64,000 nucleotides of DNA from Flavobacterium davisii (GTDB lineage Bacteria; Bacteroidota; Bacteroidia; Flavobacteriales; Flavobacteriaceae). The notes under the pieces were generated by a model that saw nothing but the letters and a program-made list of their open reading frames with translations, ran no database searches and was not told the DNA's origin. The stretch is from the NCBI RefSeq assembly GCF_019565505.1, contig NZ_CP067378.1, positions 1,922,001-1,986,000 of the forward strand, given 5' to 3'. The position numbers and the translations under genes are program-made. Below, in pieces: positions 1 to 9,031 of this stretch (position 1 is the first letter of the stretch; each line of letters starts with the position of its first letter).

Positions 1-40
1 AATTTTAGCTTTTTTGCATTGCATAGCGGCGTTAAAGAGT

Positions 41-79
41 AAAAAAATGCCACGATAAAGTTATCGTGGCATTTTTTTT
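41..79. terminator. bidirectional intrinsic terminator
   Basis: A perfect 12-bp inverted repeat (ATGCCACGATAA at 47-58, its complement at 61-72) has an A-run on the left and a T-run on the right, so it can terminate transcription from both sides. On the minus strand it follows the stop codon of the DUF6341-like gene at 78. On the plus strand it would serve a gene that ends before the window; bases 1-40 may hold the last codons of that gene, but I cannot assign them. Confidence 0.85.
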
Positions 80-311
80 ATTTTAAAAACGAATGAGCTG
101 TAGTATCTTGTTGGTCTTCGTTATTATCTTTGAATATTTTTAATTGCTTAATCCAATACCAAATATAATAACAAATAATTGCCCATAATACCCAGTTAAT
201 AAGGTTTGCAACCCACCAGTTTTCTAACTCCATGGAGCGCATTAAGTCGTGTGGAGCAAATAAAACAGCTTCAAATAACCATTGAATTGCTTCAAAAATT
301 GATTTCATCAT
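78..311 (-). CDS. small membrane protein, DUF6341-like
   Basis: A 77-residue protein starting MMKSIFEAIQ. It has an amphipathic first third, one clear membrane segment (about residues 30-55, rich in W, I, Y and L) and a short charged, acidic C-terminal tail. It resembles the DUF6341 family of flavobacteria, whose function is unknown. I chose the double ATG at 311/308; an upstream ATG at 338 would add nine residues that look unlike the family and would run further into the divergent promoter region. The gene is divergent from the DUF6427-like gene with about 45 bp between starts. Confidence 0.7.
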   Translation of the reverse strand: MMKSIFEAIQWLFEAVLFAPHDLMRSMELENWWVANLINWVLWAIICYYIWYWIKQLKIFKDNNEDQQDTTAHSFLK

Positions 312-355
312 GATGAATGTATTATATTTACACAGCAAAAATATAAAATATACTT

Positions 356-1287
356 ATGATTACAAGTGTTTTTAGTAAATCTCGACCAATAAATTATGTA
401 ATAGTGATAATTTTATTGGTGATTTGTTTTTTGTTTTACCAATTCAATACTAGTTCTCTAGATTTAACAGGAATAGAAATTGGGCAAAAAAGCATATTGT
501 TACTACTATTAGTAGGGTCTTTGTTAATTACCAATTTTATTACAAAGAAAAATGGTTTGAGTAAAGATAATAGTTATACCTTCTTATTGTTTTTTATTTT
601 TTTAATATTATTTCCAGATACACTATCGGATCTAAAATTAATCCTATCCAACGCTTTTATATTATTGGCTTTACGAAGATTGATTTCTATGCACTCTATG
701 ATTACGCCTAAAGAAAAAATTTTTGATGCTTCATTATGGATTTTTTTAGCTTCCTTGATTAATTTTTGGTGTATTCTTTTTTATTACTTGTTTTTTCATC
801 TATTATACTTCATGTATCAAGAGATTATCGTAATTGGCTTATTCCTTTTATAGCTTTCTTTACTGTTTTAGTAATTGGTTTAATGTTTTCTTTGGCTTTA
901 TATCCAGCGTTTTTGACCTTATATCCTAAGCAGATTTATGTTGACTTTAAGGTAAAAGATTTGACTAATATCTTTCAAAATATAGCAGTAGCAATTTATA
1001 TTTTGGTATCTTTAATTGCCTTTGTAAGTATGTTATTTATTTTACAAAGTAAAATGTCTCATTTAATTTCTTCTTATCGTAAAATTATATTTGCTTTTTT
1101 AATAGCGTTAGCAGTTTACTTTGTAATGCCCGAAAAACACAATAGCTACTTGATATATACTTTTGTACCCGTAGCTATTATGTTAACTAATTATTTAGAA
1201 ACGATCAAGAAAATCTGGTTAAAAGAAGGGATTGTTCTTTTATTAGTATTGGCAAGTTTAGTTACTTATTTGTTACAAATATTATAA
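356..1287 (+). CDS. polytopic membrane protein, DUF6427-like (one frameshift)
   Basis: About 310 residues once a single-base shift in the T-run near 776-783 is repaired. Before the shift the frame reads INFWCILF; after it LLLVFSSIILHVSRDYRNW continues naturally. The protein is almost entirely hydrophobic, with eight or more predicted membrane helices and a few short charged loops, one of which carries MPEKHNSY. It matches the flavobacterial DUF6427 family, of unknown function, usually found beside upp. The 3' end overlaps the convergent upp gene by 6 bp. The frameshift is probably a sequencing error, because both halves are otherwise intact. Confidence 0.7.
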
Positions 1288-1935
1288 TTTTTCACCGTAT
1301 GCTAAATCGCCTGCATCTCCAAGGCCCGGAATAATATAATTTTTTTCATTTAGTTTTTCATCTATAGAAGCAATCCATAAATGGCTGTTTTTAGGTAAGT
1401 TATTTTTTAGGTATTGAATACCTTCTGGAGCAGCAATAACTACAGCTATATGAATTTCTTTAGGTTGATGTTCTAGATGTAATTTGTTTAAAACAGCAAC
1501 TATAGATTGACCAGTTGCTAACATAGGATCTATCAGTATAAGATTTTTATCTTTAAAGGAAGGAATGGCTTGGTACTCTACTAATATCTCAAAATTGTCA
1601 TCATGATTATAATGATGTCTATAAGCTGATACAAAACCATTTTCAGCTTCATCAAAATAGTTGATAAAACCTTGATGTAAAGCAAGTCCAGCTCTTAATA
1701 TAGAGCATAAAGCAATAGGAGTAGCTAATTTAGATGTATGTTTTATGCCAAGAGGTGTTTTTACTTCAATATCTTGATAATCTAATGTTTTACTTATTTC
1801 ATAGGACATGATTTCTCCTATGCGTTCTATGTTTTTTCTAAAACGCATACGATCTTTTTGTACATCCAGATCTCTTATTTCTGTTAAGAAATGATTTAAA
1901 ATGCTATTTTGTTCAGCTATATGGTGTATTTTCAT
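1282..1935 (-). CDS. upp: uracil phosphoribosyltransferase
   Basis: A 217-residue cytoplasmic enzyme that makes UMP from uracil and PRPP in pyrimidine salvage. The PRPP-binding motif reads LILIDPMLATGQS (D136 to S144), and the C-terminal uracil-binding segment reads YIIPGLGDAGDLAYG, as in Upp. Length and start (MKIHHIAEQN) fit the family. The stop codon overlaps the convergent DUF6427-like gene by 6 bp. The GT90-like gene lies 3 bp upstream on the same strand, so the two may be cotranscribed. Confidence 0.95.
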   Translation of the reverse strand: MKIHHIAEQNSILNHFLTEIRDLDVQKDRMRFRKNIERIGEIMSYEISKTLDYQDIEVKTPLGIKHTSKLATPIALCSILRAGLALHQGFINYFDEAENGFVSAYRHHYNHDDNFEILVEYQAIPSFKDKNLILIDPMLATGQSIVAVLNKLHLEHQPKEIHIAVVIAAPEGIQYLKNNLPKNSHLWIASIDEKLNEKNYIIPGLGDAGDLAYGEKL

Positions 1936-1938
1936 AGA

Positions 1939-2905
1939 TTAAATTTGATTGGTTTTTTCAAAATATTTTTTCATTACAAGTAATCCTATTATTTTTTCTC
2001 TTTTTGAATCATAAAATTGTTTGCAATAAGTATTTGCGTTTCTTATAATTTGGTTTGCTTCTGATGGATTTTCTATATAATAATTTAATTTTTGTTCTAA
2101 ATTAGAAAAGTCTGCATCAACCTCAATATAGTGAAAGTCAGGTATTAGTTTTCCTTCCATAAACCATGTTTCATACGTTGGTTTTGGCATTACAGCAATA
2201 GAATTAGATGACATAACCCATTTTAAATTACTTGCAACATCATTGCCTTCTAATGCCATGATAAATTTATAATCTAAATGTTGCCATAATGTTTTTTTAG
2301 GAACTTTCCATTCGGGTTTTGTAATATGTTTTGAAACATCTCCAATATCAAATAAAGGATTTCCAAAAAAAATATTCATAAAATTAATTCTTTGTTGTTT
2401 GCCTATTATTTTTCCTCTAAATATTGCTTTGTTGGTTTTTTTCTTCAAATTTCTTCTTATCTCTTAAAAAAATAAAGTGTCTTACTTTATCAAGATTTAG
2501 TAATACGCTATTCTCATTATTTCCAACAATAGGCCTACTTTTTAAAATAGAAGGTTCATTAGGGATATGTGTTATATCGCCATAGCAGGTAAAAAAATTA
2601 AGAGTAGGGCTAAAATATCTAGTTATAAATTCCGTGTCATAATAATATACAGATCCAGCTTTTTCTATTTTGTTTTCTTTTAGTTGTTTAGCGTGCAGGG
2701 GTAAACTATTTTTTTGCTCTAATTTGTTGTAGTAATTTACCCTTTCTAGTATATAATCTTTATCAGATCTTGAATTAAAATCAGTGATTAATTTTTGATA
2801 TTGCCTTCTAAATATAAAATTTGGCAAAGAATTTAACATAATATTACTTAGATAGTATTTCCATTTAGGATTTTTTCCACTATTAAATAAAAAATTAAGG
2901 TTCAT
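1939..2905 (-). CDS. GT90 (CAP10-like) sugar transferase, LPS type (one frameshift)
   Basis: About 321 residues after removal of one A from the A-run near 2430-2440. The upstream part ends FLRDKKKFEEK and continues TNKAIFRGKIIGKQQRINF. Hallmarks of the CAP10/GT90 group in Bacteroidota are visible: YNKLE near the N-terminus, KSRPI, RGKI, the FGNP segment, the LDYKFIMALEGNDVASNLKW block and the late FSNLEQKLNYYIENP. The role is probably sugar transfer in lipopolysaccharide core or O-antigen assembly at the cytoplasmic face. I placed the start at the ATG at 2905. ATGs at 2935 and 2950 are possible, but anything further upstream would enter the divergent DUF4254 gene. Confidence 0.75.
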
Positions 2906-2965
2906 ATAAGATGAATTAATTTCGTAAAAATACATAATTTTGTGGAACATTTTAATAACTGATCT

Positions 2966-3568
2966 ATGTTCGCAGAATTTGCTTTTCCTATATTTGAAAG
3001 AAGTATTCAAGAGTATCATATAAAAGACGATGTTTGTCAAGAAATAATAAATCCTTATGAAAAAGGTTCTATCGAGCATTTGCTTTATGCTAAAAATTGG
3101 GTTGATACAGTTCAATGGCATTATGAGGATATCATTCGAGATCCCCATATTGATCCTGTAGAAGCGTTAGATTTAAAACGTAAAATAGATGCTTCAAATC
3201 AGGTACGTACTGATATGGTAGAATATATAGATAGTTATTTTCTTAAAAAATATGCTGTTATTGAAGTAAAGTCCAATGCCCGTATTAATACAGAAAGTCC
3301 TGCTTGGGCTATTGATAGATTATCTATTTTAGCTCTAAAGATTTATCACATGAATGAAGAGGCTACTCGATTAACAGCTACAGAAGAGCATAGAGCAAAA
3401 TGCCAAGAAAAATTGAATGTGTTATTAGAACAAAAAAACGATATGTTTATTTCAATCAGTCAATTAATTGAAGATATTGAAAATGGAGATAAGTATATGA
3501 AAGTTTATAAACAGATGAAAATGTACAATGATGAGGCTTTAAACCCCGTTTTGTATCAAAATAAATAA
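2966..3568 (+). CDS. DUF4254 family protein
   Basis: A 200-residue soluble protein. It shows the strongly conserved DUF4254 pattern: NWVDTVQWHYEDIIRDPHI in the first third, LKRKIDASNQVRTDMVEYID, INTESPAWAIDRLSILALKIYH, and a C-terminal MKVYKQMKMYNDEALNPVLY. No catalytic function is established. The family is regularly encoded beside GT9 glycosyltransferases in LPS loci, as here. The protein looks all-helical with no signal peptide. The start at 2966 matches the family start MF-E-AFPIFE. Confidence 0.9.
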   Translation: MFAEFAFPIFERSIQEYHIKDDVCQEIINPYEKGSIEHLLYAKNWVDTVQWHYEDIIRDPHIDPVEALDLKRKIDASNQVRTDMVEYIDSYFLKKYAVIEVKSNARINTESPAWAIDRLSILALKIYHMNEEATRLTATEEHRAKCQEKLNVLLEQKNDMFISISQLIEDIENGDKYMKVYKQMKMYNDEALNPVLYQNK

Positions 3569-3665
3569 TGATTTTAATTTCATTTCAGAAAACCATTAGT
3601 AAATGAAGTTTTAAGTATTTATTTTATTTGAAATTATTAATGGTTTTTGTTTTTTAAAATGTAAT

Positions 3666-4694
3666 ATGAAGCATCTATTGGTTATCCGTTTGTCAGCTAT
3701 GGGAGATGTTGCGATGACAGTTCCAGTTTTAAGAGCATTGTCTTTAAATTATCCTGAGTTGAAAATTACAATAGTTTCACGTCCCTTTTTTAAACCTTTT
3801 TTTAACGATTTAGAAAATGTTTATTTCTTTTCAGTTGATCTTAACAATAGGCACAAAGGGATGATTGGACTTGTACGTTTGTATAATGATTTGAAAAAAA
3901 TGAATATTGATGCTGTTGCGGATTTTCACAATGTACTTCGTTCAAAAGTTATTAGAGGATTATTTGCTGTTAGTGGAAAAAAAGTAGCTTTTACAGACAA
4001 AGAGCGTAAGGATAATAGGGCATTAACTCGAGCTAATAATAAAGTTTTTGCACCTGTAAAATCTATGTTTGAAAGACATAGAGATACACTCCTTATGTTG
4101 GGTTTCACGTTTGATTTGTTAAACCCACAATTTCCTAATAAAGCTTTGTTATCGGATACAATTCTTAAAATAACAGGAGATAAGAATAAAAAATGGATAG
4201 GAATAGCACCTTTTGCTCAATATGAGTCTAAAATATACCCTTTAGATTTAATGCAAGAAGTTATAGAAGGTTTAGTAAAAGAACCAATTAAGATATTTTT
4301 ATTTGGTGGGGGAAAGGTAGAAACAGCAAAACTATATCAACTTAAGAAAGATTATTCTAATGTAGAAGTAGTAGCAGGTAAAATTAATCTTAAAGAGGAA
4401 TTAGATTTGATTTCTAATTTAGATTTAATGCTTTCTATGGATTCAGGAAATGGTCATATAGCTTCTATGTTAGGAGTAAATGTAATCACTCTTTGGGGAG
4501 CAACACACCCATATTCTGGATTTAGCCCATTTAACCAACCTTTAGAAAATTGTCTGATAGCTGATAGAGAAAAATATCCCTTATTACCGACTTCCGTTTA
4601 CGGAAATAAGAAAGTAGAAGGGTATGAGGACGTAATGCGTACTATAGCGCCACAAATAATAATTGATAAAATAAAAAAGGATTTAGCTTTATAA
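3666..4694 (+). CDS. GT9 heptosyltransferase-like glycosyltransferase
   Basis: A 342-residue GT-B fold enzyme of family 9 (heptosyltransferase-like). The N-terminus LLVIRLSAMGDVAMTVPVLR is the GT9 acceptor-side signature. The nucleotide-sugar domain includes IGIAPFAQYESKIYPL, IFLFGGGKVE, and DLMLSMDSGNGHIASMLGV followed by LWGATHPYSGF. It probably adds a sugar to the LPS core at the inner face of the cytoplasmic membrane. It lies 97 bp after the DUF4254 gene on the same strand. A conserved H or D in the DSGNGH block marks the donor site. The exact sugar cannot be read from sequence. Confidence 0.9.
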   Translation: MKHLLVIRLSAMGDVAMTVPVLRALSLNYPELKITIVSRPFFKPFFNDLENVYFFSVDLNNRHKGMIGLVRLYNDLKKMNIDAVADFHNVLRSKVIRGLFAVSGKKVAFTDKERKDNRALTRANNKVFAPVKSMFERHRDTLLMLGFTFDLLNPQFPNKALLSDTILKITGDKNKKWIGIAPFAQYESKIYPLDLMQEVIEGLVKEPIKIFLFGGGKVETAKLYQLKKDYSNVEVVAGKINLKEELDLISNLDLMLSMDSGNGHIASMLGVNVITLWGATHPYSGFSPFNQPLENCLIADREKYPLLPTSVYGNKKVEGYEDVMRTIAPQIIIDKIKKDLAL

Positions 4695-4713
4695 AAACCA
4701 AATCCTTTTATTC
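4675..4713. terminator. terminator between convergent genes
   Basis: AAAAGGATTT (4675-4684) pairs with AAATCCTTTT (4700-4709) across a 15-nt loop. The left arm lies in the last codons of the GT9 gene and the hairpin sits just beyond the stop of the convergent ferredoxin reductase gene (4716). Both directions have an A/T run. Confidence 0.65.
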
Positions 4714-4715
4714 TT

Positions 4716-5774
4716 TTATACATCGTCAAAATTTATTGTGATTTCAGCTGATGTAGGATGTGCTTGACAGGTTAAAATTAATCCATCAGCAATTTCTTTA
4801 TCCGTTAAAATTGAATTTTTTTTCATAACAGCATTTCCAGAAGTAACCCGAGCAATGCAACTGCTGCAAACACCTCCTTGACAAGAATAAGGAGCATCCA
4901 TGCCTTTTTTTAAAGTAGCTTCTAATAAGGTTTGTTTAGTAGACATTTCAAAAAACGCTTCATCACCATCTAAAATAACTTTAATTCTTGCGTGATCCAA
5001 AGAATGGGGAGGATTAGCTGGTGTATTTTCAATGGTTGGTGAAGTAGAAAATAATTCAAATTTAACATCTTTTTCTGCAATACCTTTTTCTTTTAGAGCA
5101 CTATTAACGCTATCAATCATTTCTTCTGGGCCACATAAAAAATAGTTGTCAAATTTTAGCCCGATGTGTTTTTGATGAATGGTATTAACAACTGATTTGT
5201 TAATTCTACCTTTTAGTTGGCCTTCTACTTCTTCTTGACTATATACATAATGAATGGTTAGTCTACCCAAAAACTGTTTTTGCAATTCAGTTAATTGATG
5301 ATAAAAAATAGTTTCATTAGGGGTTTTATTTCCATAAACAAGTGTAAATGAGCTTTTAGGTTCTTGTAATAAAACGGTTTGTAAAATAGACATTACGGGT
5401 GTAATACCGCTCCCAGCTACAAATCCTATGTAGTTTCGTTGGCGGTCAGTTTGTGGCTCAAAAATAAAACGTCCTTCTGGTAAACCAACTTCTAGTATAT
5501 GACCTTCTTTCAATTGCTCATTTGCAAATTTTGAAAACCTCCCATTTTTTACGGCTTTAATAGCTATACGGAACTCATCAGATGATGGAGCTGAACATAA
5601 GGAATAAGCCCTTCGTATTTCTTGACCGTCTAATGTTAGTTTTAAGGTAACATATTGCCCCGCAGTAAATTTGTAAAAAGATTTAAGCTCTGATGGAACG
5701 TTAAAAGCTACTGAAATAGAGTTAGGAGTTTCTCTTTTTATTTCCTTTATAGATAATTTATAAAATAATGACAT
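4716..5774 (-). CDS. PaaE-like ferredoxin reductase with C-terminal [2Fe-2S] domain
   Basis: A 352-residue electron-transfer flavoprotein. It has an N-terminal FAD-binding domain with the flavin motif RAYS (residues 55-58), a central NAD(P)-binding domain (GFVAGSGITPVMSIL and FLCGPEEMID), and a C-terminal plant-type ferredoxin domain. The cluster ligands are Cys298, Cys303, Cys306 and Cys336 in CQGGVCSSC and LTCQAHP. This domain order is that of PaaE/HcaD-type oxygenase reductases. No paa oxygenase genes are nearby, and flavobacteria often carry a stand-alone copy, so the partner is unknown. I chose ATG 5774 over 5795: MSLFYKLSIK is the normal family start, and the earlier ATG falls only two bases from the likely -7 element. 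Confidence 0.88.
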   Translation of the reverse strand: MSLFYKLSIKEIKRETPNSISVAFNVPSELKSFYKFTAGQYVTLKLTLDGQEIRRAYSLCSAPSSDEFRIAIKAVKNGRFSKFANEQLKEGHILEVGLPEGRFIFEPQTDRQRNYIGFVAGSGITPVMSILQTVLLQEPKSSFTLVYGNKTPNETIFYHQLTELQKQFLGRLTIHYVYSQEEVEGQLKGRINKSVVNTIHQKHIGLKFDNYFLCGPEEMIDSVNSALKEKGIAEKDVKFELFSTSPTIENTPANPPHSLDHARIKVILDGDEAFFEMSTKQTLLEATLKKGMDAPYSCQGGVCSSCIARVTSGNAVMKKNSILTDKEIADGLILTCQAHPTSAEITINFDDV

Positions 5775-5792
5775 AGGTTTTGTTTTATAATA

Positions 5793-5800
5793 CAAATGTA
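5793..5800 (-). promoter_or_regulatory. possible Bacteroidota -7 element
   Basis: On the minus strand this reads TACATTTG, a match to the flavobacterial -7 consensus TAnnTTTG, 18 bp before the chosen start of the ferredoxin reductase. I see no clear -33 TTG at the expected spacing. Confidence 0.35.
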
Positions 5801-5959
5801 AAAAATATTAATTTTTACAGCTTATAAATTATAAATTCTGCTGCTATTTGTATAGTGTTTAAATTGAAAAATACACGCTTTTTAGTACGTTCTACTTTCA
5901 TTAAAAAAACAAAAGATAAATAAGCTTTTAGATTTTCATAAAACGAAGTTAGCACTATA

Positions 5960-5997
5960 AAAGACAAAAGCAACTCGCAAGAGTTGCTTTTGTCTTT
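5960..5997. terminator. long perfect hairpin terminator
   Basis: A perfect 17-bp stem (5960-5976 with 5981-5997) closed by the tetraloop GCAA. It lies in the 300-bp gap between the starts of the ferredoxin reductase (5774) and the 3' end of the PIG-L gene (6103), so it is the likely terminator of the PIG-L gene on the minus strand. The rest of the gap shows no convincing gene. Confidence 0.7.
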
Positions 5998-6102
5998 ATC
6001 ACTATTGTAGACACGATTTGTAAAATTGTACGAACGATTGTGTTGAGACTGACTTTGCGTCATTTCCGAGCATTGGAATTTTATAAAAAAGATATATTTT
6101 GA

Positions 6103-7725
6103 TTATTCAACAACTAATTTAGTTTTTTCATCATTGATCATTAGTATATAAATTCCTTTTTCAAGAAAATCTGTATTAATATTAGCAGAAATTTGATTAA
6201 AAATTTCATTGAATAATTGTTTACCATTCAAATCAAAAAGTCTTATAATGTTGCTTGTAGAATTATCAAAAACAATATTTAAAATCTCTCCTTTCTTTAT
6301 CGGGTTTTTAAAATATTTTTTATCTGAAATAGTGTTTTTAATACTCATTCGTGAAGATACATTAGCTAAGGAACCTTTAGCAATAAATTCAGAAATATGC
6401 ACTCCTTGATTTACTGAATTATAAGTCATATCTACTTTTAAATATCGAGCCAAAACAGGAGTGCTAAAAGTGAAATTATTACCTGCTTGTGTAGCATCAG
6501 ATGTATCAGACTTAGATGCAATTTGAGTCCAAGTTACCCCATCAACAGAGCTTGAAATCGTATATTTATAATATCTTGTATCTTTAAAATAATTAACAAC
6601 AGTAATATCATCAACATTGTAATTGGTACCCAAGTCTACCTTCCACCATTGTGGATAAGCAGTGTTACCCCAATATGTATTTAAATTGCCATCATTAGCT
6701 TTAGGTCCATCGGTGCTTGATATATCTGAACCACTAACAGTTGTAGGTTTATTTAAAGCAATATTCGTATTTACTATAAATGGATTTCCTCCTAAATCTG
6801 AATTTAAATTAACTAATTGATCATGAGTATCTTTAACAGTCCTAATACTTTCTGTTAAAAACCATCTTTCATAATGTGAGTCAAAGTGACGTGAAGCTCT
6901 ATATCCTTTGGTTCCAATCCCCGAAATCATAGCACCAAAAGTAGATATCTTTTTTATAACATCTGCATTAGATAAATTGGGTATATCCAAATTTGATAAT
7001 TGATAATCTATATGTTGATTAGACGTAAAATCTGTCATGCCATCCATAGCTTCCAATGCTAATACAGAAGTAATATAATGATCTGCATGATCACCGGGAT
7101 TAATTGCCATATCTACATCAGTTGAATAAACATTGGATGTACTGCCCTTTTCAGTATTAAAAATTGCTTTGATTGTTGCTTTTAATTCAGCCCATGTATA
7201 TGTTGAAGTTCCAGTTACATTCGTAATACTTTTTATTTTACCTTTTTTCAAACCTTCAATTGACTGATTATCATTTGCTGGATAACCTCCCATGTCTAAA
7301 CTACAACATTGACCATTTGGTAGATCAAGAAAGTACATAGTTATATTATTTCCATAAGTCCATTTTCTAACTTTTTTTCCAGCCATTAAAACTTCAGTAG
7401 TACTTTCCTTAAAAGGTAATGGTGTATTGTAATTAGTATAACAATATTCCAAGGCTTTTTTGTAACCATAATCTCGTGCTTGATAGAAAGGAGTAGTTAT
7501 ACCAGAACCTACATCTGGAGTATAAACCCCGTCATGAGCACCTTGATCTGAAGCACTAGTAACGATAGCAACTGTTTTTATACCAGAACTAACTTTGTTA
7601 AAAAGAGGAACGCCACAAAAATATACTGCATCATCCTGATGAGCGTGGACAAAAAAAGCGGTCTCTTGAGCATTTGTTGTTAAACTTAGTAAGAGAGCAT
7701 AAAATAATGTGTAAATTTTTTTCAT
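6103..7725 (-). CDS. secreted PIG-L family deacetylase with discoidin domain and T9SS sorting tail
   Basis: About 540 residues starting MKKIYTLFYALLL. A Sec signal peptide ends near TNAQ. The N-terminal half is a PIG-L/LmbE-type metal-dependent N-deacetylase: AHQDDAVYF stands in for the usual AHPDDE-type zinc motif, and HADHYITS supplies the later H-x-x-H ligands. Residues about 325-455 form an F5/8 type C (discoidin) sugar-binding domain (NIALNKPTTVSGSD, YWGNTAYPQWWKVDLG, VARYLKVDM-like). The last 75 residues are a type A T9SS sorting domain ending GIYILMINDEKTKLVVE. It is probably exported to the surface, where it would deacetylate N-acetylated glycans; the substrate is unknown. The QDDA spelling replaces the usual acidic E of the motif, so activity needs testing. 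Confidence 0.82.
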   Translation of the reverse strand: MKKIYTLFYALLLSLTTNAQETAFFVHAHQDDAVYFCGVPLFNKVSSGIKTVAIVTSASDQGAHDGVYTPDVGSGITTPFYQARDYGYKKALEYCYTNYNTPLPFKESTTEVLMAGKKVRKWTYGNNITMYFLDLPNGQCCSLDMGGYPANDNQSIEGLKKGKIKSITNVTGTSTYTWAELKATIKAIFNTEKGSTSNVYSTDVDMAINPGDHADHYITSVLALEAMDGMTDFTSNQHIDYQLSNLDIPNLSNADVIKKISTFGAMISGIGTKGYRASRHFDSHYERWFLTESIRTVKDTHDQLVNLNSDLGGNPFIVNTNIALNKPTTVSGSDISSTDGPKANDGNLNTYWGNTAYPQWWKVDLGTNYNVDDITVVNYFKDTRYYKYTISSSVDGVTWTQIASKSDTSDATQAGNNFTFSTPVLARYLKVDMTYNSVNQGVHISEFIAKGSLANVSSRMSIKNTISDKKYFKNPIKKGEILNIVFDNSTSNIIRLFDLNGKQLFNEIFNQISANINTDFLEKGIYILMINDEKTKLVVE

Positions 7726-7876
7726 AAGCATTTTTTTTTGCGAATCTAATCACAATGTGCTTTTGAAAAATTACTCTAAAAGTTCAAAAAATTATTCTAA
7801 AAGTATAATTTTTTATGTAGTTGATGTTGTATACAAATCACCTCATGATAACGTGAGTATATTTTATAAATTACAA

Positions 7877-7906
7877 TTTTGTGTAAATCTATCTCAGGAC
7901 AAGACA
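7877..7906 (-). mobile_element. insertion-sequence terminus remnant
   Basis: Read on the minus strand this 30-mer begins TGTCTTGTCCTGAGATAGAT and ends in TTTACACAAAA. It matches, with two or three mismatches, the 30-mer at 36872-36901 that directly precedes a transposase fragment. Its outer end faces right and stops 3 bp from the stop codon of the GspF-like gene. No transposase is recognisable to its left, so this is a remnant. Confidence 0.65.
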
Positions 7907-7909
7907 GTA

Positions 7910-9031
7910 TTAATTTTTGATAATCTTACTCAAGTCAAACATAGGCGCATACATAGACACCATAATAACCCCTACAATTACGCCTATAATAATAATGAGT
8001 AATGGCTCGAGTACCACACCTATCATTTTTGTTTGATGGTTGACTTCCTCGTTGTATTGCTCGGTAAGTTTTTCAAACATACTGTCCAACTGATTGATTT
8101 GTTCTGAAACTTCAATCATTGAAATCATTTTTGTTTCAAAAACGGTATGTTTACGCAAACTCTCGCTCAGTGAAGCTCCTTTAGTAATGTCTTTTTTTAT
8201 GGTTTCAATGGAACTTTCAATGGGATAAAAGCCTATCATTTTTGAGGTAAGTGATAAAGCGTTTATTAATGTAGTGCGCGAAGTGATTAGCAAACTCATG
8301 GCTTGACAAAACCGAGACAGGTATATTTTCTGAATCAGTTTTCCAAAATAAGGTAAGCGCAAGAGCAAAGCGCTAATGAAAGCACGATAACCTGCTTTGT
8401 TTTTTAAACTATAATGTAACAGCGTTACGGCAATGATTACAAAGAAAAGGCTTCCAAATATCGTACCCGAATGATTCGATAAACTGATAATGAGTTGAGT
8501 ACTTTGGGGTAATTCATTTCCGAATTGTTTAAAAACCGAACTAAACATAGGAACTACTTTATTCAACATAAAATACAGTACCAAAAAAGTAACTACTAAC
8601 ACAATGACAGGATAGGTTAATACCGAAACAATTTGTCGTTTCATCTGAATTTTTCGGTTGAAGTATTTTTGAAGTTCCAATAAAATTTCTTCCAACTTAC
8701 GTGTTTCTTCGCCTATTTGAATACTATAATATTCGTATGGTGAAAACTGATTGGTTTCTTTTATAGATTCATAAATGGTTCGTCCTTGACTCACTTTTGC
8801 TTTTACCGAAACGATAATTTCCTTTTCGGTTTTGTGTGTCGATTGTTGACTCAGGATCTCTAAAGCTTTTTTGAAATCAACGCCCGATTTTAACAAAAGA
8901 CCTAATTCTCTATAAAAATTTTCTTTTTGTTTGTCAGAGAATTTTTTACCCAACGAAAAAGAAAAGGTATCCGAAGATTTTTCCGAAGTAGTAGAAGTAT
9001 TCTTTTTATAGGTGTTTAAATCAAAACTCAT
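7910..9031 (-). CDS. GspF/PilC-type inner-membrane protein of a type II secretion or pseudopilus system
   Basis: A 373-residue polytopic membrane protein. It has two cytoplasmic GspF domains: the first reads FYRELGLLLKSGVDFKKALEIL, the second ISRFCQAMSLLITSRTTLINALSL. Membrane helices lie at about residues 135-160, 185-205 and 345-365, and the end GVVLEPLLIIIIGVIVGVIM is typical. GspF/PilC proteins link the assembly ATPase to the pseudopilus. It is the last gene of a minus-strand operon and overlaps the preceding gene by 11 bp. The usual GspE ATPase and GspD secretin partners are not in the window, and an IS end abuts the stop codon. Confidence 0.85.
   Translation of the reverse strand: MSFDLNTYKKNTSTTSEKSSDTFSFSLGKKFSDKQKENFYRELGLLLKSGVDFKKALEILSQQSTHKTEKEIIVSVKAKVSQGRTIYESIKETNQFSPYEYYSIQIGEETRKLEEILLELQKYFNRKIQMKRQIVSVLTYPVIVLVVTFLVLYFMLNKVVPMFSSVFKQFGNELPQSTQLIISLSNHSGTIFGSLFFVIIAVTLLHYSLKNKAGYRAFISALLLRLPYFGKLIQKIYLSRFCQAMSLLITSRTTLINALSLTSKMIGFYPIESSIETIKKDITKGASLSESLRKHTVFETKMISMIEVSEQINQLDSMFEKLTEQYNEEVNHQTKMIGVVLEPLLIIIIGVIVGVIMVSMYAPMFDLSKIIKN

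Noticed and set aside
1..40. Possible last codons of a plus-strand gene
   Set aside because: Two frames end plausibly before the terminator, but 40 bases are too few to choose or name a gene.
5815..6063. 82-codon minus-strand frame
   Set aside because: It runs through the long terminator hairpin at 5960-5997 and has no protein-like composition.
7757..8002. 81-codon plus-strand frame
   Set aside because: It crosses the IS-end remnant and the 3' end of the GspF-like gene, and is low-complexity.
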